A DNA stretch of 64,000 nt. Origin: Rhynchopus sp. YZ270_cl-10. Lineage: Eukaryota; Euglenozoa; Diplonemea; Diplonemida; Diplonemidae. Below, piece after piece: positions 10,821 to 19,965 of the stretch. The position numbers and the translations under genes were made by a program. The first letter of the stretch is position 1. Each line of letters begins with the position of its first letter. Below the pieces are notes generated by a model. It had not been told where the DNA came from. It did no database searches and saw only the letters and a program-made list of their open reading frames with translations. The stretch is from assembly GCA_964035575.1 (NCBI GenBank), contig OZ037853.1, forward strand, positions 342,501-406,500. Direction: 5' to 3'.

Positions 10821-11143
10821 CGTAAGGCCTCTCGCATGCAACTGCGGCCTCTGATACTCTAACACTACCCTGGACGCGTCTACAATGAAGTACCAACTTG
10901 GAACTGTTGGGTACAGATGTCCCCAGTCTTCTCAGGCAAAAAAAACCCCCGGGAATGGGAATTCTATGTGTTGAAATAAAGCCGTATCGCTATGAGAAAA
11001 GAAAGGGGGATAGGGAGGGAGAGCTCCTGTGCAGTGTGGAAGTGCTGATGATAAGGCTGGGTGGCAGGAACGAAAAGCATGAAAAAAAAAGTGAAGTTGA
11101 TAGTGCAAACGCCTCTGGGACGCAGGCACTGACACTCCGCGGG

Positions 11144-14100
11144 TTATCGAACCCCGGAGTGATGTGCATGGGTGTGGTTTACAGGGAAGCTGTAAGCAGG
11201 TATACAGTCATTACCCCACCCTGATCGGGAAGGGGGGACAGCATGATTTAAAGATTCAAGAAAAGCACGTGTTTTGGCACACAACACTGGGCGTCTGCTG
11301 AATCCGATGAGCGCCGGGGCGCCGACGGAACGGAGGGAGTGCACACGATCCCTCTTCACACCAGGGAATGGGGCGCGGCGGAGATTCGCTGTTAAAGCTC
11401 GCATGTTAGCCTTGACGATGAGCCTTTGCATGACCCGCCCACGTTCACGGATATTAGAGGTCTGTTTGGCGAGGAAGACCCTTGTGCGCAATTCGAAGTC
11501 GACCGCGAGCTCGACACACGACACGTCGCGGGGTTCTTTGCTCCACTCGAGCGTAATCACCCACCACAGGAAAGCTTTCAAAGTGAACGCCTCCCTATAG
11601 CTGGAGGAAAAACTAGGCCGTAGCTTGGTCAGGTAAGTGCGGAAGGGGGTATCGCGTTTAGAGGCAGCAAATGTGAGATTCCAAGGATGTACAGCCGGGG
11701 CCACATCCGTTGGATTTGAGAGGGTCGTGTCGATCGTGGTGACGGCATCGAGGAGAAGAGACTGTACCGCCTTCACCGCCACCTTGTTCACATTGGAGGG
11801 CACAATGCCGTGCAGCACAAAGCAGGTGGGCAGCCCCTTGCCATAGAGGCTGATGGCCGACGCATGTAAGGCAGTGAACGCCGCTGTGTGGACAATGCTG
11901 CAGTGCCACAGTAGGTGGCGTGTGTGGCATGTAACCTGGATGAGGCACAAGGGGCATTTATCGCTGAAGTCTGCCTCGGGTAAGCCACTGCGCTTGAGCC
12001 CTGCTGGATGGCAGAAGAGGACTCCGCCACACAGAACACGTCGCATCCGGAAAGCCTTGAGGGGGTCGTGGTACTGTAGGGTGTGCCACAGGGCATTGGT
12101 GGCGCGGGTGTCAATGCCGTCGCTTATGCCGTCGTACGTAGGGCGTTTACTCTGCAGATCATCCCAGACCGCCGTACGCGCCAGAGCTCGCACTTCATGG
12201 GCCCTCTTGGCTTTGTCTGTCCCGATGATGGGGATAGTCTTCGCGGTTGCAGACGTAGACGTCACTGCCCTCATCTCAGGGTCCCAACTCACGTCACATC
12301 TGCGGGAGGCGGCGAGGACAGACCCCACTGGACCAACTGCATGCATAGGTGTACCCCGGGTTGCCAGGGTCTCGTACCTCTCTCTGATGCTCATGCACCT
12401 CTGGCGTATGGCGTCATTGCGTTCCACACTGGCGGCGTAAGCTCTGAACGTCCTGCATATTGCACTCGAGAGGGGGTGTGCTACGTGCGCCTTCAGGCAG
12501 AGTGTGAGCAGTGCATCCACTGAACGAGTAAGGTAGGTGGGGCCCCAGCAGCACATCGCCACCGCCGTCGATAATTCATTCATCACTGACTGAGGGGGCA
12601 TGTTGAAGGCGGACTCATATAACACTGAAGGGAGGATGGCAGAAGTGGCGATAGACACCTTCTGGGAGAAGGAGAGCTGTGTCGCACCCAAACATGAGAG
12701 CGCCCTAATGGCTGACTGGTATACCGTAGCGTTGTAGCGCCCCTTGCTCCGTAGGGAGCTGTACATCATCACGCCAAGTGAGCGAAGCGACTTAGTTGTC
12801 TGGAACACATGATTGTCCTCAGACTTCAGCGTGCATTTGTGGTTCTTCAGCGATGAGAAGGCAAAGGTCTTCGCCATGTTGAGGCGCATGCCTGTGAGGC
12901 GGCAGAAGTCCTCCACTCGCAACAGACACGCCCCCACCGAAGCTTCGCTATGGCGAGACAGAAGGTATGCGTCGTCAGCAAACGACCGTACAAACGCCTC
13001 AGGTACCTCCGCCGTGATGCAGTGCGTCAGGACCGACATCAAGGCGTTGATGAGCACCACAGAGAGTGGGCACCCCTGCAGGATCCCATTCGTCACGGAG
13101 TACGCCTCTCCTACGCCGGAGGGCAGCTTGAACCGCCGTCTCAACGTGGCGTACATCGCTCGTATAGGTGTCATGATCCTGGGGTGAAGCCCCATCTTTT
13201 CAACAAGATCTAAGGTGAGGCCTTGCGGTACGCGATCGAAGCATTTCGCAAAGTCTAGTGCCAGTCCGTGTAGCGGTTCGCCACCGAGCAGAGCGTCCTC
13301 CATCTGTGTGAAGACGTCATACAGGACATCGTTCGTGCTGTGCTTTGGGCGGAAGCCATGTTGCGACGGGTGTGCCCATTGTTCCTGCCATTGTTGAACT
13401 GCCTGCAGGCGTGCGCAGGCCCATAACCGGTATACCGCACTGGTCACAGTCACAGGACGTAGCTTCAAGGGGGACTGGTCTTCGCCTTTGGGAAGGAGCG
13501 TCACCAGGGCGGTCAACAAGGCTTGTGGCCACACACCGTTCGTTTCTATCGTGTTGAACACTCGAGCAAAACCTTCCAGTATGCATAGGGGCATCGCATG
13601 AAGTTCCAATGAGCGCCAGCCATCAGTTCCGCAGGCGTCCGTGCGCTTACCTTTCCTGTCGAGCGTTCTACGCAAGTCAGCACCACTTAGTGGGTCTAGG
13701 GACATCGGGGAATTTGCGACGAAGCTGCCGAAACGTTGCTCGAAAGAGGCGAGAGTTGGCTCGGGATGGTCGTGGTCGTATAGGTTGAACACTGACTTCC
13801 ACTCATCACGCAGTAGTTTGTCCATCTCCCTGTGATTGGCCGTAAGCACACCGTCCTCTCCCCGAAGGGCGGAAATAGGAACACCCTGTTTCCCCATGCA
13901 CCACGCTGTGAGTTTCCGTCGCTCGCTGCTAAAATCCACCTTCAGCTTGGTGGTGTACTGCTTCTCGCGTTGTAGCCGGGTATTGCGTATCTCGAGGTTC
14001 ATAAGCGCCTTGGACTTGTTCAACAGAGAGTTAAGGATCTGTAGCTGCTTTTCGAGCGCGGGTGGGACTGTCGTCTCCTCGGACCTCAGCAACTTGAGCG

Positions 14101-15586
14101 TGACTGCGGTGCGGAACACTTTACCCCAGGCGTTACGCACAGGATTCTCCATCACCCCACCAGGACAAGATTCTGTCTTCGCAATGAGGTCCGTGAGCTT
14201 ATACTCAAATTTGGCAAGTTGGTCCTGTCGGGGGGAAGACCCACCAACAGACGCCGGTCGCGTAGGTGCACACACCGGTTTCAGCACAGGATGGGGGATC
14301 TTGGAGCGGCCGCAGAACCCTTTGGAGAGCGTGTCACCAGCTGCCTTTGCCGCGAGCAGGAGAAACTCTTCCCCAGCCAGCGCGATCGCTTCCCACGCAT
14401 CGTCAATGTCACCGGACGCAAGTGTAGCGGCACAGTTGTGTTGTTGTAGAAGGTTCTTGCCGACTGTCTCAGCATTCGCCACCGTCCCAAGTTCCGGCAT
14501 CTGTTTGGGGATGGTATACCGAAGTGTCGACTCTGTAAACACAGAGAGGCAGAGTCGCACGTTGACGGACTTGTGGCTGGGGATGCAGTTGATACGATGT
14601 GTCCAACAGCTATGGACGGCATGTGCAGCGACGCTGTTCAGCAAGATGTAATCGATACGGGTCCCTGCTGAGTCTTTGCGGGTGAACGTGGCAGGGGGCT
14701 TGCCGTCATCCCCAGTGCTGCCCAGGAGCGCGACGTCGCACCAGTCCTTGGCGAGTGCTTTCCGCAATGTTGGTGATCTTTCCACATCAGTGTTGAGGTC
14801 GCCGCACACAATCAACGGAACGTTACCCAGGGTTTCTCGAAACTTCACAAGCACTGTGTGGAGGAGTTCTTCGCGTGCAGCAACTGTAGCTCTTGGCGTG
14901 TCACCTGACGGGGCGTACACATTCACCACATGCAGGAACAGACGGCCGGAACCAAGCGCTACGCGCGTGTGCACCACACGTTTCCTCAGCTCGGGCTTCA
15001 GAGAAGACGTCAGTTCGGTGTCCAGGAACATGATGCCCGGTCTCTTCAGCATGGTGGCCACTCCCCCACGTTCCCCAATGTGTGGACTGCGGAGGCCATG
15101 GACGAGTGTGCCATCCATGGGGGGGCCCCATTCTGGAGACCAGACTGTGGTGAAGAAGTCGTTCATCTCCAAGATCTTGGACTCGGTCAACTTTGTCTCT
15201 TGTAGACACACTATATCGCACTTCAGGTCGCGTATGATATGTGCGTAGTTCTGCAGGGATGTGCAGTTGATGGTGGTTAGCGTGAGGGTGTTCTCAGCAG
15301 CGGAGCAGCACGTACGCGAGGAGGAGGATCTATCCGTTGAAGAGGAAGAAGAAGAAGCAGAGGTAGAAGAAGATGTGTCTGAGAGTGACGGGGGGAAAAC
15401 GGGGCGAGGAGAAAACGATGCCAAGGATGATGATGATGATGATGATGATGAGGAGGAGGAGGAGGAGGTACGGTTTGGGAAGTGGCGGGGACCAGGGCGC
15501 GTTTCGATGCACTCGCGAGGAAGCTGCTCGTAGTTGTAGGCGGCGAGTGATTCCGGAAAACGCTTCGTGCTGTTGGTGTGGGGGAG
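11144..15586 (-). CDS. LINE ORF2: APE endonuclease and reverse transcriptase
   Basis: About 1,480 codons, open directly after the ORF1 UGA. There is no ATG near the 5' end; a Ser-rich stretch encoded by a TCC/TCA microsatellite lies around 15425-15470. APE endonuclease signatures: LTTINCTSLQNY, CDIVCLQETKL, VNVYAPSGDT, LIVCGDLNTD and GTRIDYILLN. The RT domain shows motif A (LALDFAKCFDRVP), motif B (GILQGCPLSVVLINA) and motif C (SFADDAYLL). Further on, a CPLC...TCHTRHLLWHC cluster is the zinc-knuckle-like motif often found after LINE RT domains. The protein nicks target DNA and copies the element RNA by target-primed reverse transcription. No RNase H domain was seen. Confidence 0.93.
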   Translation of the reverse strand, partial: LPHTNSTKRFPESLAAYNYEQLPRECIETRPGPRHFPNRTSSSSSSSSSSSSSSLASFSPRPVFPPSLSDTSSSTSASSSSSSTDRSSSSRTCCSAAENTLTLTTINCTSLQNYAHIIRDLKCDIVCLQETKLTESKILEMNDFFTTVWSPEWGPPMDGTLVHGLRSPHIGERGGVATMLKRPGIMFLDTELTSSLKPELRKRVVHTRVALGSGRLFLHVVNVYAPSGDTPRATVAAREELLHTVLVKFRETLGNVPLIVCGDLNTDVERSPTLRKALAKDWCDVALLGSTGDDGKPPATFTRKDSAGTRIDYILLNSVAAHAVHSCWTHRINCIPSHKSVNVRLCLSVFTESTLRYTIPKQMPELGTVANAETVGKNLLQQHNCAATLASGDIDDAWEAIALAGEEFLLLAAKAAGDTLSKGFCGRSKIPHPVLKPVCAPTRPASVGGSSPRQDQLAKFEYKLTDLIAKTESCPGGVMENPVRNAWGKVFRTAVTLKLLRSEETTVPPALEKQLQILNSLLNKSKALMNLEIRNTRLQREKQYTTKLKVDFSSERRKLTAWCMGKQGVPISALRGEDGVLTANHREMDKLLRDEWKSVFNLYDHDHPEPTLASFEQRFGSFVANSPMSLDPLSGADLRRTLDRKGKRTDACGTDGWRSLELHAMPLCILEGFARVFNTIETNGVWPQALLTALVTLLPKGEDQSPLKLRPVTVTSAVYRLWACARLQAVQQWQEQWAHPSQHGFRPKHSTNDVLYDVFTQMEDALLGGEPLHGLALDFAKCFDRVPQGLTLDLVEKMGLHPRIMTPIRAMYATLRRRFKLPSGVGEAYSVTNGILQGCPLSVVLINALMSVLTHCITAEVPEAFVRSFADDAYLLSRHSEASVGACLLRVEDFCRLTGMRLNMAKTFAFSSLKNHKCTLKSEDNHVFQTTKSLRSLGVMMYSSLRSKGRYNATVYQSAIRALSCLGATQLSFSQKVSIATSAILPSVLYESAFNMPPQSVMNELSTAVAMCCWGPTYLTRSVDALLTLCLKAHVAHPLSSAICRTFRAYAASVERNDAIRQRCMSIRERYETLATRGTPMHAVGPVGSVLAASRRCDVSWDPEMRAVTSTSATAKTIPIIGTDKAKRAHEVRALARTAVWDDLQSKRPTYDGISDGIDTRATNALWHTLQYHDPLKAFRMRRVLCGGVLFCHPAGLKRSGLPEADFSDKCPLCLIQVTCHTRHLLWHCSIVHTAAFTALHASAISLYGKGLPTCFVLHGIVPSNVNKVAVKAVQSLLLDAVTTIDTTLSNPTDVAPAVHPWNLTFAASKRDTPFRTYLTKLRPSFSSSYREAFTLKAFLWWVITLEWSKEPRDVSCVELAVDFELRTRVFLAKQTSNIRERGRVMQRLIVKANMRALTANLRRAPFPGVKRDRVHSLRSVGAPALIGFSRRPVLCAKTRAFLESLNHAVPPSRSGWGNDCIPAYSFPVNHTHAHHSGVR

Positions 15587-17218
15587 TCAGTCGCGCTTAG
15601 GTGACGAGGCCGCCCCGGTGAATTGAGGGCGGGAGTAGTCGTGGGATTTACCGTCCTGCGCATTCGGGATGTGGATGGCTCCCTTGAACTGCCTCATCTT
15701 GCGTGTGGGCCGGTCCTCCGGGACCGTCTCGCGAATGAGCAGGGGTTCGTGATAGTCCCCTCGCGCTATCTTCGTGAACTGGGGTCGTTCCTGTGCGCAC
15801 ACGATGATCACATGCTGGCGTTTCTTTTTGTATGAGGAGACACACTTGCAGTCGAATCCCGAAGCCTGGAGGGTTTTGACGATGTCCTCCCTCAGCTCGT
15901 ACTGGCGCGCTCCGAGGACGGTGTACTTCATCGCCCGAGGGTCCATCAACGGCGTCACATTGTTCACCCCAATGTCGTTGACCGCCTCCGCTGTCGCGTA
16001 GTTGTTGGTGAGGCGGATGCCGAGGCCCCCCCCGCTGCCGATCACCAGTCCCAAGGTGGTTTCCTCATGGGAGTTGCAGAACTCCCACGCGTGGTCCATT
16101 GTGAGGGCCCGGTCAAGCCACACCACTGCGTAGAGGTCCGGCTGATACGGTACGTGGGACACGGCTGTCATGAACAGCCCCTCATGGCCGGAGAGACGTA
16201 ACAGTGGTGCCAGGCGTTCGTTCTTAACCCTCAGCTGGATCGACAGCTGGTAGTCGTTGGTCCTCACCTTCCAGACGTCCCTAGGCCCCGGGGAGAAGCC
16301 CGCTTGTTTGCAGCGGGTGGTGACGAGTGAGCCGAGCTCAGCAGTCGGATTCGCCACTGCTCGCGTCCACACATCCGCGTGCACTACGTGGGCCTTCGAC
16401 AGGATGAGTGCTACGATCGTTGTAGACGTCTGGTTGTTCACACTGGTCTCGCGGCATACCTCTGGGGCCCATGTCCAGGTGGGGGTGCGGCACACGAAGA
16501 ACTGCCTGCGGGTGTAGCCGGTTTCGGCGTCGGCTTTTCCCTGTACAAGGGTCGTCACAGCGTCGGCGCAGAACTTCGTCTCGCAGAGGACGGCGCACGC
16601 AATGCTCTCCTTGCGGTCGCAGCGCCTCTTCACGCGTTCCCACGCCTCTTGCGCGCTCTTCTTGTTGGTGGCGAGGAAGGTCCCCGCTGGCTGCACGTCC
16701 AGCTCTGCCGCGTCAGACACGATGGCGGCGCCGAACTGTTTCGGCTGGACCATCCACAGAGGGGCGGGGGTGGCGAACGGCCCCTTGCGGCGTCTGACCA
16801 CGTCGGTCCACGTCCCGTTCTGCAAGTGCACGGTGCCTTTGTGCTGCTTGCTGGTGTCGCTGTTGTTGCGGTAGTTGTTGTTGTTGTTGTTACTGTTGTT
16901 GTTGTTGTTGTTGCGGTGGTTATTGTTGTCGTTGTTGTTACTGCCGTTGTTGTGTTTGGCACTGTTGTTGCTGTTGTTGTTGCTGTTGGTGTTGCGGTTG
17001 ATGTTGTTCGCGCTGTGTTTCATTGCATTGGTGGTGGTGGTGGTGGTAGCGGCGGCGCCCTCCCTCGTCACAGGCACCTCCGTCTTCGTCGTCGTACCCC
17101 GGGCCCCAATCATGTCCAACATGATATCTAGGATTTGCAGAATCCTGTCCCGGTCTTCGTCCGTCCTTGCGCTCTTACTGAAGCGCCTCGCCTTCTCGAG
17201 CATAGCTTCATAAGACAT
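15587..17218 (-). CDS. LINE ORF1: gag-like, Asn-rich RNA-binding candidate
   Basis: 543 aa from the ATG at 17218. A short helical N-terminus (LEKARRFSKSARTDEDRDRI) is followed by a low-complexity Asn/Ser tract from AAC repeats (about residues 65-125). A folded region of about 400 residues comes next with no cysteine knuckle that I can place. The C-terminus is basic (SYKKKRQHVIIVCAQERPQF). By position it is the nucleic-acid-binding ORF1 protein. It ends at UGA, after which the same frame continues into ORF2, so a fused product by read-through or a reinitiated ORF2 are both possible. Confidence 0.8.
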   Translation of the reverse strand: MSYEAMLEKARRFSKSARTDEDRDRILQILDIMLDMIGARGTTTKTEVPVTREGAAATTTTTTNAMKHSANNINRNTNSNNNSNNSAKHNNGSNNNDNNNHRNNNNNNSNNNNNNYRNNSDTSKQHKGTVHLQNGTWTDVVRRRKGPFATPAPLWMVQPKQFGAAIVSDAAELDVQPAGTFLATNKKSAQEAWERVKRRCDRKESIACAVLCETKFCADAVTTLVQGKADAETGYTRRQFFVCRTPTWTWAPEVCRETSVNNQTSTTIVALILSKAHVVHADVWTRAVANPTAELGSLVTTRCKQAGFSPGPRDVWKVRTNDYQLSIQLRVKNERLAPLLRLSGHEGLFMTAVSHVPYQPDLYAVVWLDRALTMDHAWEFCNSHEETTLGLVIGSGGGLGIRLTNNYATAEAVNDIGVNNVTPLMDPRAMKYTVLGARQYELREDIVKTLQASGFDCKCVSSYKKKRQHVIIVCAQERPQFTKIARGDYHEPLLIRETVPEDRPTRKMRQFKGAIHIPNAQDGKSHDYSRPQFTGAASSPKRD

Positions 17219-17259
17219 ATGATGATTGATTTTTTTTTTTTTTTTTTGTTTTGATTGAT

Positions 17260-17285
17260 CTGTGAGGGGGGGGGAGGGGGGGGGA
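17260..17285 (-). promoter_or_regulatory. Pyrimidine tract and AG splice acceptor before LINE ORF1
   Basis: The minus strand reads a C/T-only run of about 17 bases ending TCACAG just 42 nt before the ORF1 ATG, with an A-rich leader between. This is the standard form of a euglenozoan trans-splice acceptor. Together with the GT after the leader exon at 17335, it could also be the 3' end of a 74-nt GT-AG intron. Confidence 0.6.
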
Positions 17286-17334
17286 GACCCCACGGCCGAC
17301 ACGCCCGAGCGGAACAGCAAGCGTATTTGACGAC

Positions 17335-17372
17335 CAATGAAGTACAGAAACTGTAGCTTTAGAAATCGTTGG
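17335..17372 (-). ncRNA. Spliced-leader exon-like sequence
   Basis: The minus strand reads CCAACGATTTCTAAAGCT followed by ACAGTTTCTGTACTTCATTG and then GT. The 3' half is the signature of kinetoplastid and diplonemid spliced leaders (the trypanosome leader has ACAGTTTCTGTACTATATTG), including the terminal ATTG before GT. A complete 38-nt exon is present, but no obvious Sm site or T-run terminator follows as in a full SL RNA gene. It lies 117 nt upstream of LINE ORF1 on the same strand. It could be an SL RNA gene relic with the LINE inserted, a retrocopied leader from a trans-spliced LINE mRNA, or a leader exon carried by the element. Confidence 0.7.
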
Positions 17373-17409
17373 TGGAAAAAAAAAAAAAAGGCAACTGAGT
17401 GCGTCTTCA

Positions 17410-17592
17410 CACGGTGGACTCTTTCTGGCAAAGGGCAACTATATTCCGGAGTTCCAAAAAGGGGGAGTATCAACTCCCCCTTTCGGTAGTGAAAGGGTGA
17501 GTCGGGAGTTGGCACTCCCGCTAGGGGGAGTCGGGACTCCCTCTCGTTGGACCTCTTTTTAAGTTGCCCTTTTCGAGAAAGAGTCCACCGTG
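17410..17592. repeat. Inverted-repeat (MITE-like) element, 183 bp
   Basis: Arms of 31 bp (17410-17440 and 17562-17592; cacggtggactctttct against agaaagagtccaccgtg) match except for two or three bases. The interior contains further self-complementary gggagt/actccc blocks, so the whole can fold into a long stem. It lies immediately 5' of the LINE. Confidence 0.8.
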
Positions 17593-17651
17593 CAAGATGG
17601 CCTAAAGTTCCGATCGGGCTTGTGCACATACCCCTCCCCGGATACGAGAAC

Positions 17652-17748
17652 GTAGCCGCCCCGTCGTGCCCTGTGCCTGTGGTGCAACGTACGGGCTATC
17701 CTGGTCGCGGCCTGCAAGCGGAGGGTGTTCGTTTTGGGTCCCGAACGA
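17652..17748 (-). pseudogene. 97-bp scrap of the flavin amine oxidase gene
   Basis: It matches the amine oxidase gene at about 33056-33140 with only scattered substitutions: cctgtggtgcaacgtacggg is shared, and the encoded FGTQNE/PLAGR stretch is recognisable. Only this internal piece is present, squeezed between two hairpin elements. It therefore derives from another, lost or rearranged copy of the gene. Confidence 0.75.
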
Positions 17749-17860
17749 CCTGATTTTTACCCCGCGTAAAGGCGTATCTAGGCGCATATAGGTCCGTACA
17801 GGCATATACGGACCGTCCGTACACGGCCTTTACGCGCTTATACGCGGGGTAAAAATCAGG
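17749..17860. repeat. 112-bp palindromic element
   Basis: Perfect 20-bp terminal inverted repeats (cctgatttttaccccgcgta at 17749-17768 and its complement at 17841-17860) enclose further short inverted motifs (gtccgta/tacggac, gcgtaaa/tttacgc). No coding capacity. MITE-like. Confidence 0.85.
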
Positions 17861-18026
17861 TGGCACTATCCTTCGTCACAAAAAAATTTCCAAAACCCCT
17901 TTTCCTTTGTTTTTTTGTCCATTCTTCTTCGCATCCTCCCTTCCCCCTCCCCCGCTCCCCTTCCCCTTCCCCACGCACTGCTGCTCCCCTCCCTTCTTAT
18001 TATCCCTTTCGCCACGACCAAAGCTT

Positions 18027-18071
18027 GAACAATGGAACACCAGCTCTCGTGGAGCTGGTGTTCCATTGTTC
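18027..18071. repeat. Perfect 20-bp hairpin
   Basis: gaacaatggaacaccagctc (18027-18046), loop tcgtg, then its exact reverse complement (18052-18071). It lies about 280 bp downstream of a UBL-LRR gene stop on the minus strand. It could be a 3'-UTR stem-loop, a small foldback element or an insertion scar. Confidence 0.9.
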
Positions 18072-18354
18072 TGTGTGGACCATGGCACTGCGGGCTTCCT
18101 CTGCCGAAACGATGCGCATGCGACTGATGCTACTGACCACTGTGGATCCGTAGGTCGCACCTCAGAGAAGCACAAGAGAGGGCAACATCAAAGCATATGC
18201 GAGGCAACGTTGGCGACTATTCAGTATGTCCACTTCCGTGTCCAGCAGGCGCTGCAGCGACAACGGCGTCGTGTGTACCACTGCGCTCTTCCCGGTTGCA
18301 AAACACACCTTCTAACTGAGTCTCTCCGTCGTTTCCAGCACCGCTTCGGGAGAT

Positions 18355-19578
18355 TCATGTCTGCTCTTCTTCGGACAGGATTTCTTCAACCACAAGCTCC
18401 TTCAGATTGCTTTCCAAGACTCGATTGGACACAACACTGCTGCAGCCGGTGAGGTGGATGCTTTCCAACGAGTAGAGGTTTGAAGGTAGCTCGCCCATGC
18501 GTATGACATTGCTGAGTGGTGACACATCCAACACTTCGAGGCTGGTGCAGTAGTCAAGAAAGTATGGGCCGATGTCGACTACATGTTTGAGTGGCGAGAG
18601 GTCTAGCACCTTGAGCCTTGTGCAGCTGGCAAGAAAGCTTCGACCGATGTGTGTCACATTGTGGAATGGTGACAAATCCACCTCTGTGAGGCTGCTGCAA
18701 TGAAAAAGAAAGGGTCCAGTCAGGTGTGCAACGTTCGTGAGTGGGGACAGGTCCAGTGCTTTGAGGCCGTTGCAGTCGTAAAGAAAGTTTTTATCAATGT
18801 GTGCAACATTGCGGAGTGGTGTCAGGTCTATCGAAGTGAGTCTGCTGCAGGATGCCAGAAACCCGTCACTAATTTGAGTCACATTTCTGAGTGATGATAA
18901 GTTCAGGTCTGTGAGGCTGCTGCAGTTGAAAAGAAAGCTTCCTTCGATGTGTGTAACATTGCTCAATCCTGGCATTTCCAGTGCAGTGAGGCTGCTGCAG
19001 GAGGCAAGAAAGAAACTACCAATTGCGGCAACGTCGAGTAGTGATAAGTCTAACACTTTGAGGCTTGTGCAGTCGGCAAGAAAGCTGTCCCCAATCCGCG
19101 TCAGACTGGTGAACCCAGACAGGTCGATGCTGGCCAACGATGTGCAGCCTTGAAGAAAATTGTCACCAATTTCCGACACACACGACACAGCACTCAGATC
19201 AAGTGTTACTAACGATCCCTCGTACAAGAACCAATTCGGAATGACAGTCGCAACCTCCGCCTGCAGAAGCAAACACGCCACCTCAGGTTCTTCCACAGTC
19301 TTCAGCCTCTCAGCCGTGATGTCAGTCTCACCCAACGCATGAAGTGCTGCTCTGGCCTCGTATTTCGTCGTCGTCGACAGGACTATCGTGTCTCCAGCAC
19401 TCAGCTGCGTCATGTCGTATCCTTCGTCCATCGCCACCCCATTGAAACTCATCGCAAAGCCGTCTTCAGGCAACCCCACTGCAGACGCCACCTTCCGACG
19501 CATCACCGCAGGTGTGTCATCCTCACCCAGCTCCACCGTATCCTTCACTCCGTTCAACCCCTTGATCGTCAAATCCAT
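18355..19578 (-). CDS. UBL-LRR protein 1 (ubiquitin-like domain plus BspA-type LRRs)
   Basis: 407 aa from the ATG at 19578, the start (MDLTI) conserved in all six family members; the frame extends further upstream but the paralogues diverge there. Residues 1-70 form a ubiquitin-like beta-grasp (MDLTIKGLNGVKDTVELGED to GDTIVLS) without a C-terminal Gly-Gly, so it is not a conjugated modifier. A helical linker (EARAALHALGETDITAERLK) leads into about 12 leucine-rich repeats of 23-24 residues of the form CTSLxxLDLSxLxxVxxIGxxFL (BspA/TpLRR class). This is the longest family member, and its C-terminus (VVEEILSEEEQT) differs from the others. It is probably a protein-interaction receptor or adaptor; the role is unknown. 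A CAACAG acceptor lies 5 nt before the ATG. Confidence 0.88.
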   Translation of the reverse strand: MDLTIKGLNGVKDTVELGEDDTPAVMRRKVASAVGLPEDGFAMSFNGVAMDEGYDMTQLSAGDTIVLSTTTKYEARAALHALGETDITAERLKTVEEPEVACLLLQAEVATVIPNWFLYEGSLVTLDLSAVSCVSEIGDNFLQGCTSLASIDLSGFTSLTRIGDSFLADCTSLKVLDLSLLDVAAIGSFFLASCSSLTALEMPGLSNVTHIEGSFLFNCSSLTDLNLSSLRNVTQISDGFLASCSRLTSIDLTPLRNVAHIDKNFLYDCNGLKALDLSPLTNVAHLTGPFLFHCSSLTEVDLSPFHNVTHIGRSFLASCTRLKVLDLSPLKHVVDIGPYFLDYCTSLEVLDVSPLSNVIRMGELPSNLYSLESIHLTGCSSVVSNRVLESNLKELVVEEILSEEEQT

Positions 19579-19742
19579 TTTTACTGTTGTGTCACCAAAG
19601 CCTTTTCCCTGTTGCATTGGTGTGATGAGGTGGAGAAGGTGTGTGGGGAAAGGAACAAGAAGAAGGCAAACCTGCTGCCACCAAGACAACAGAGGGACGC
19701 CTACACGAGTGTGCTAACGTATCAGCACACACACACACACAC

Positions 19743-19965
19743 AGAAGAACATGCGGACCCCTCACCATCCAAGAACGCCTGCGTACACAAGCCTGTACGA
19801 TAGCCCGCCACGATTGGAACTGAAACACTGTTAGGCTTGTGAGTACACCGCAGCTGTATGCAGGACTACCACTCGCCTGCATGCGATGTGCAGAGTGGGG
19901 AAGTGGGAAGAAGGGGAAAAGGGGTTGGGGATGTTCAATGTTCATGAGGTTTAAAAGAAACGTTG
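19743..19965. repeat. Upstream block shared by UBL-LRR genes (copy 1)
   Basis: About 223 bp from agaagaacatgcggacccc to aaagaaacgttg, nearly identical at 23254-23476 and 48093-48315. Each copy lies about 160-830 bp upstream of a UBL-LRR gene and just beyond a (CA)n run. Copies 2 and 3 share a further 120 bp. This shows that the LRR genes were duplicated together with their upstream DNA. Nothing else is seen in 19966-20100 except an AAAAT-rich run. Confidence 0.9.

Larger units (their letters stand above)
11144..17372 (-). mobile_element. Non-LTR retrotransposon (LINE), spliced-leader exon at its 5' end
   Basis: Minus-strand element with ORF1 (gag-like, Asn-rich) at 17218-15587 and ORF2 (APE endonuclease plus reverse transcriptase) at 15586-11144. 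The two ORFs share one frame, separated only by a UGA at 15589-15587. The 5' boundary is taken as the spliced-leader exon at 17372. The 3' boundary is uncertain (somewhere in 10900-11144): I found no poly(A) tail and no clear target-site duplication. ORF2 has no break, so this may be a young copy. Its orientation matches the surrounding genes. Confidence 0.85.

Noticed and set aside
11081-11100. Possible target duplication of the LINE (tgaaaaaaaaagtg against tggaaaaaaaaaaaaagg beyond 17372)
   Set aside because: Only an A-run is shared; it cannot be told from chance, so the 3' boundary was left open.
14281-17213. Plus-strand ORFs opposite the LINE and the NACHT gene (up to 476 codons)
   Set aside because: Mirror frames of G/C-rich minus-strand coding sequence with Ser/Arg/Pro/His-rich composition and no domain.
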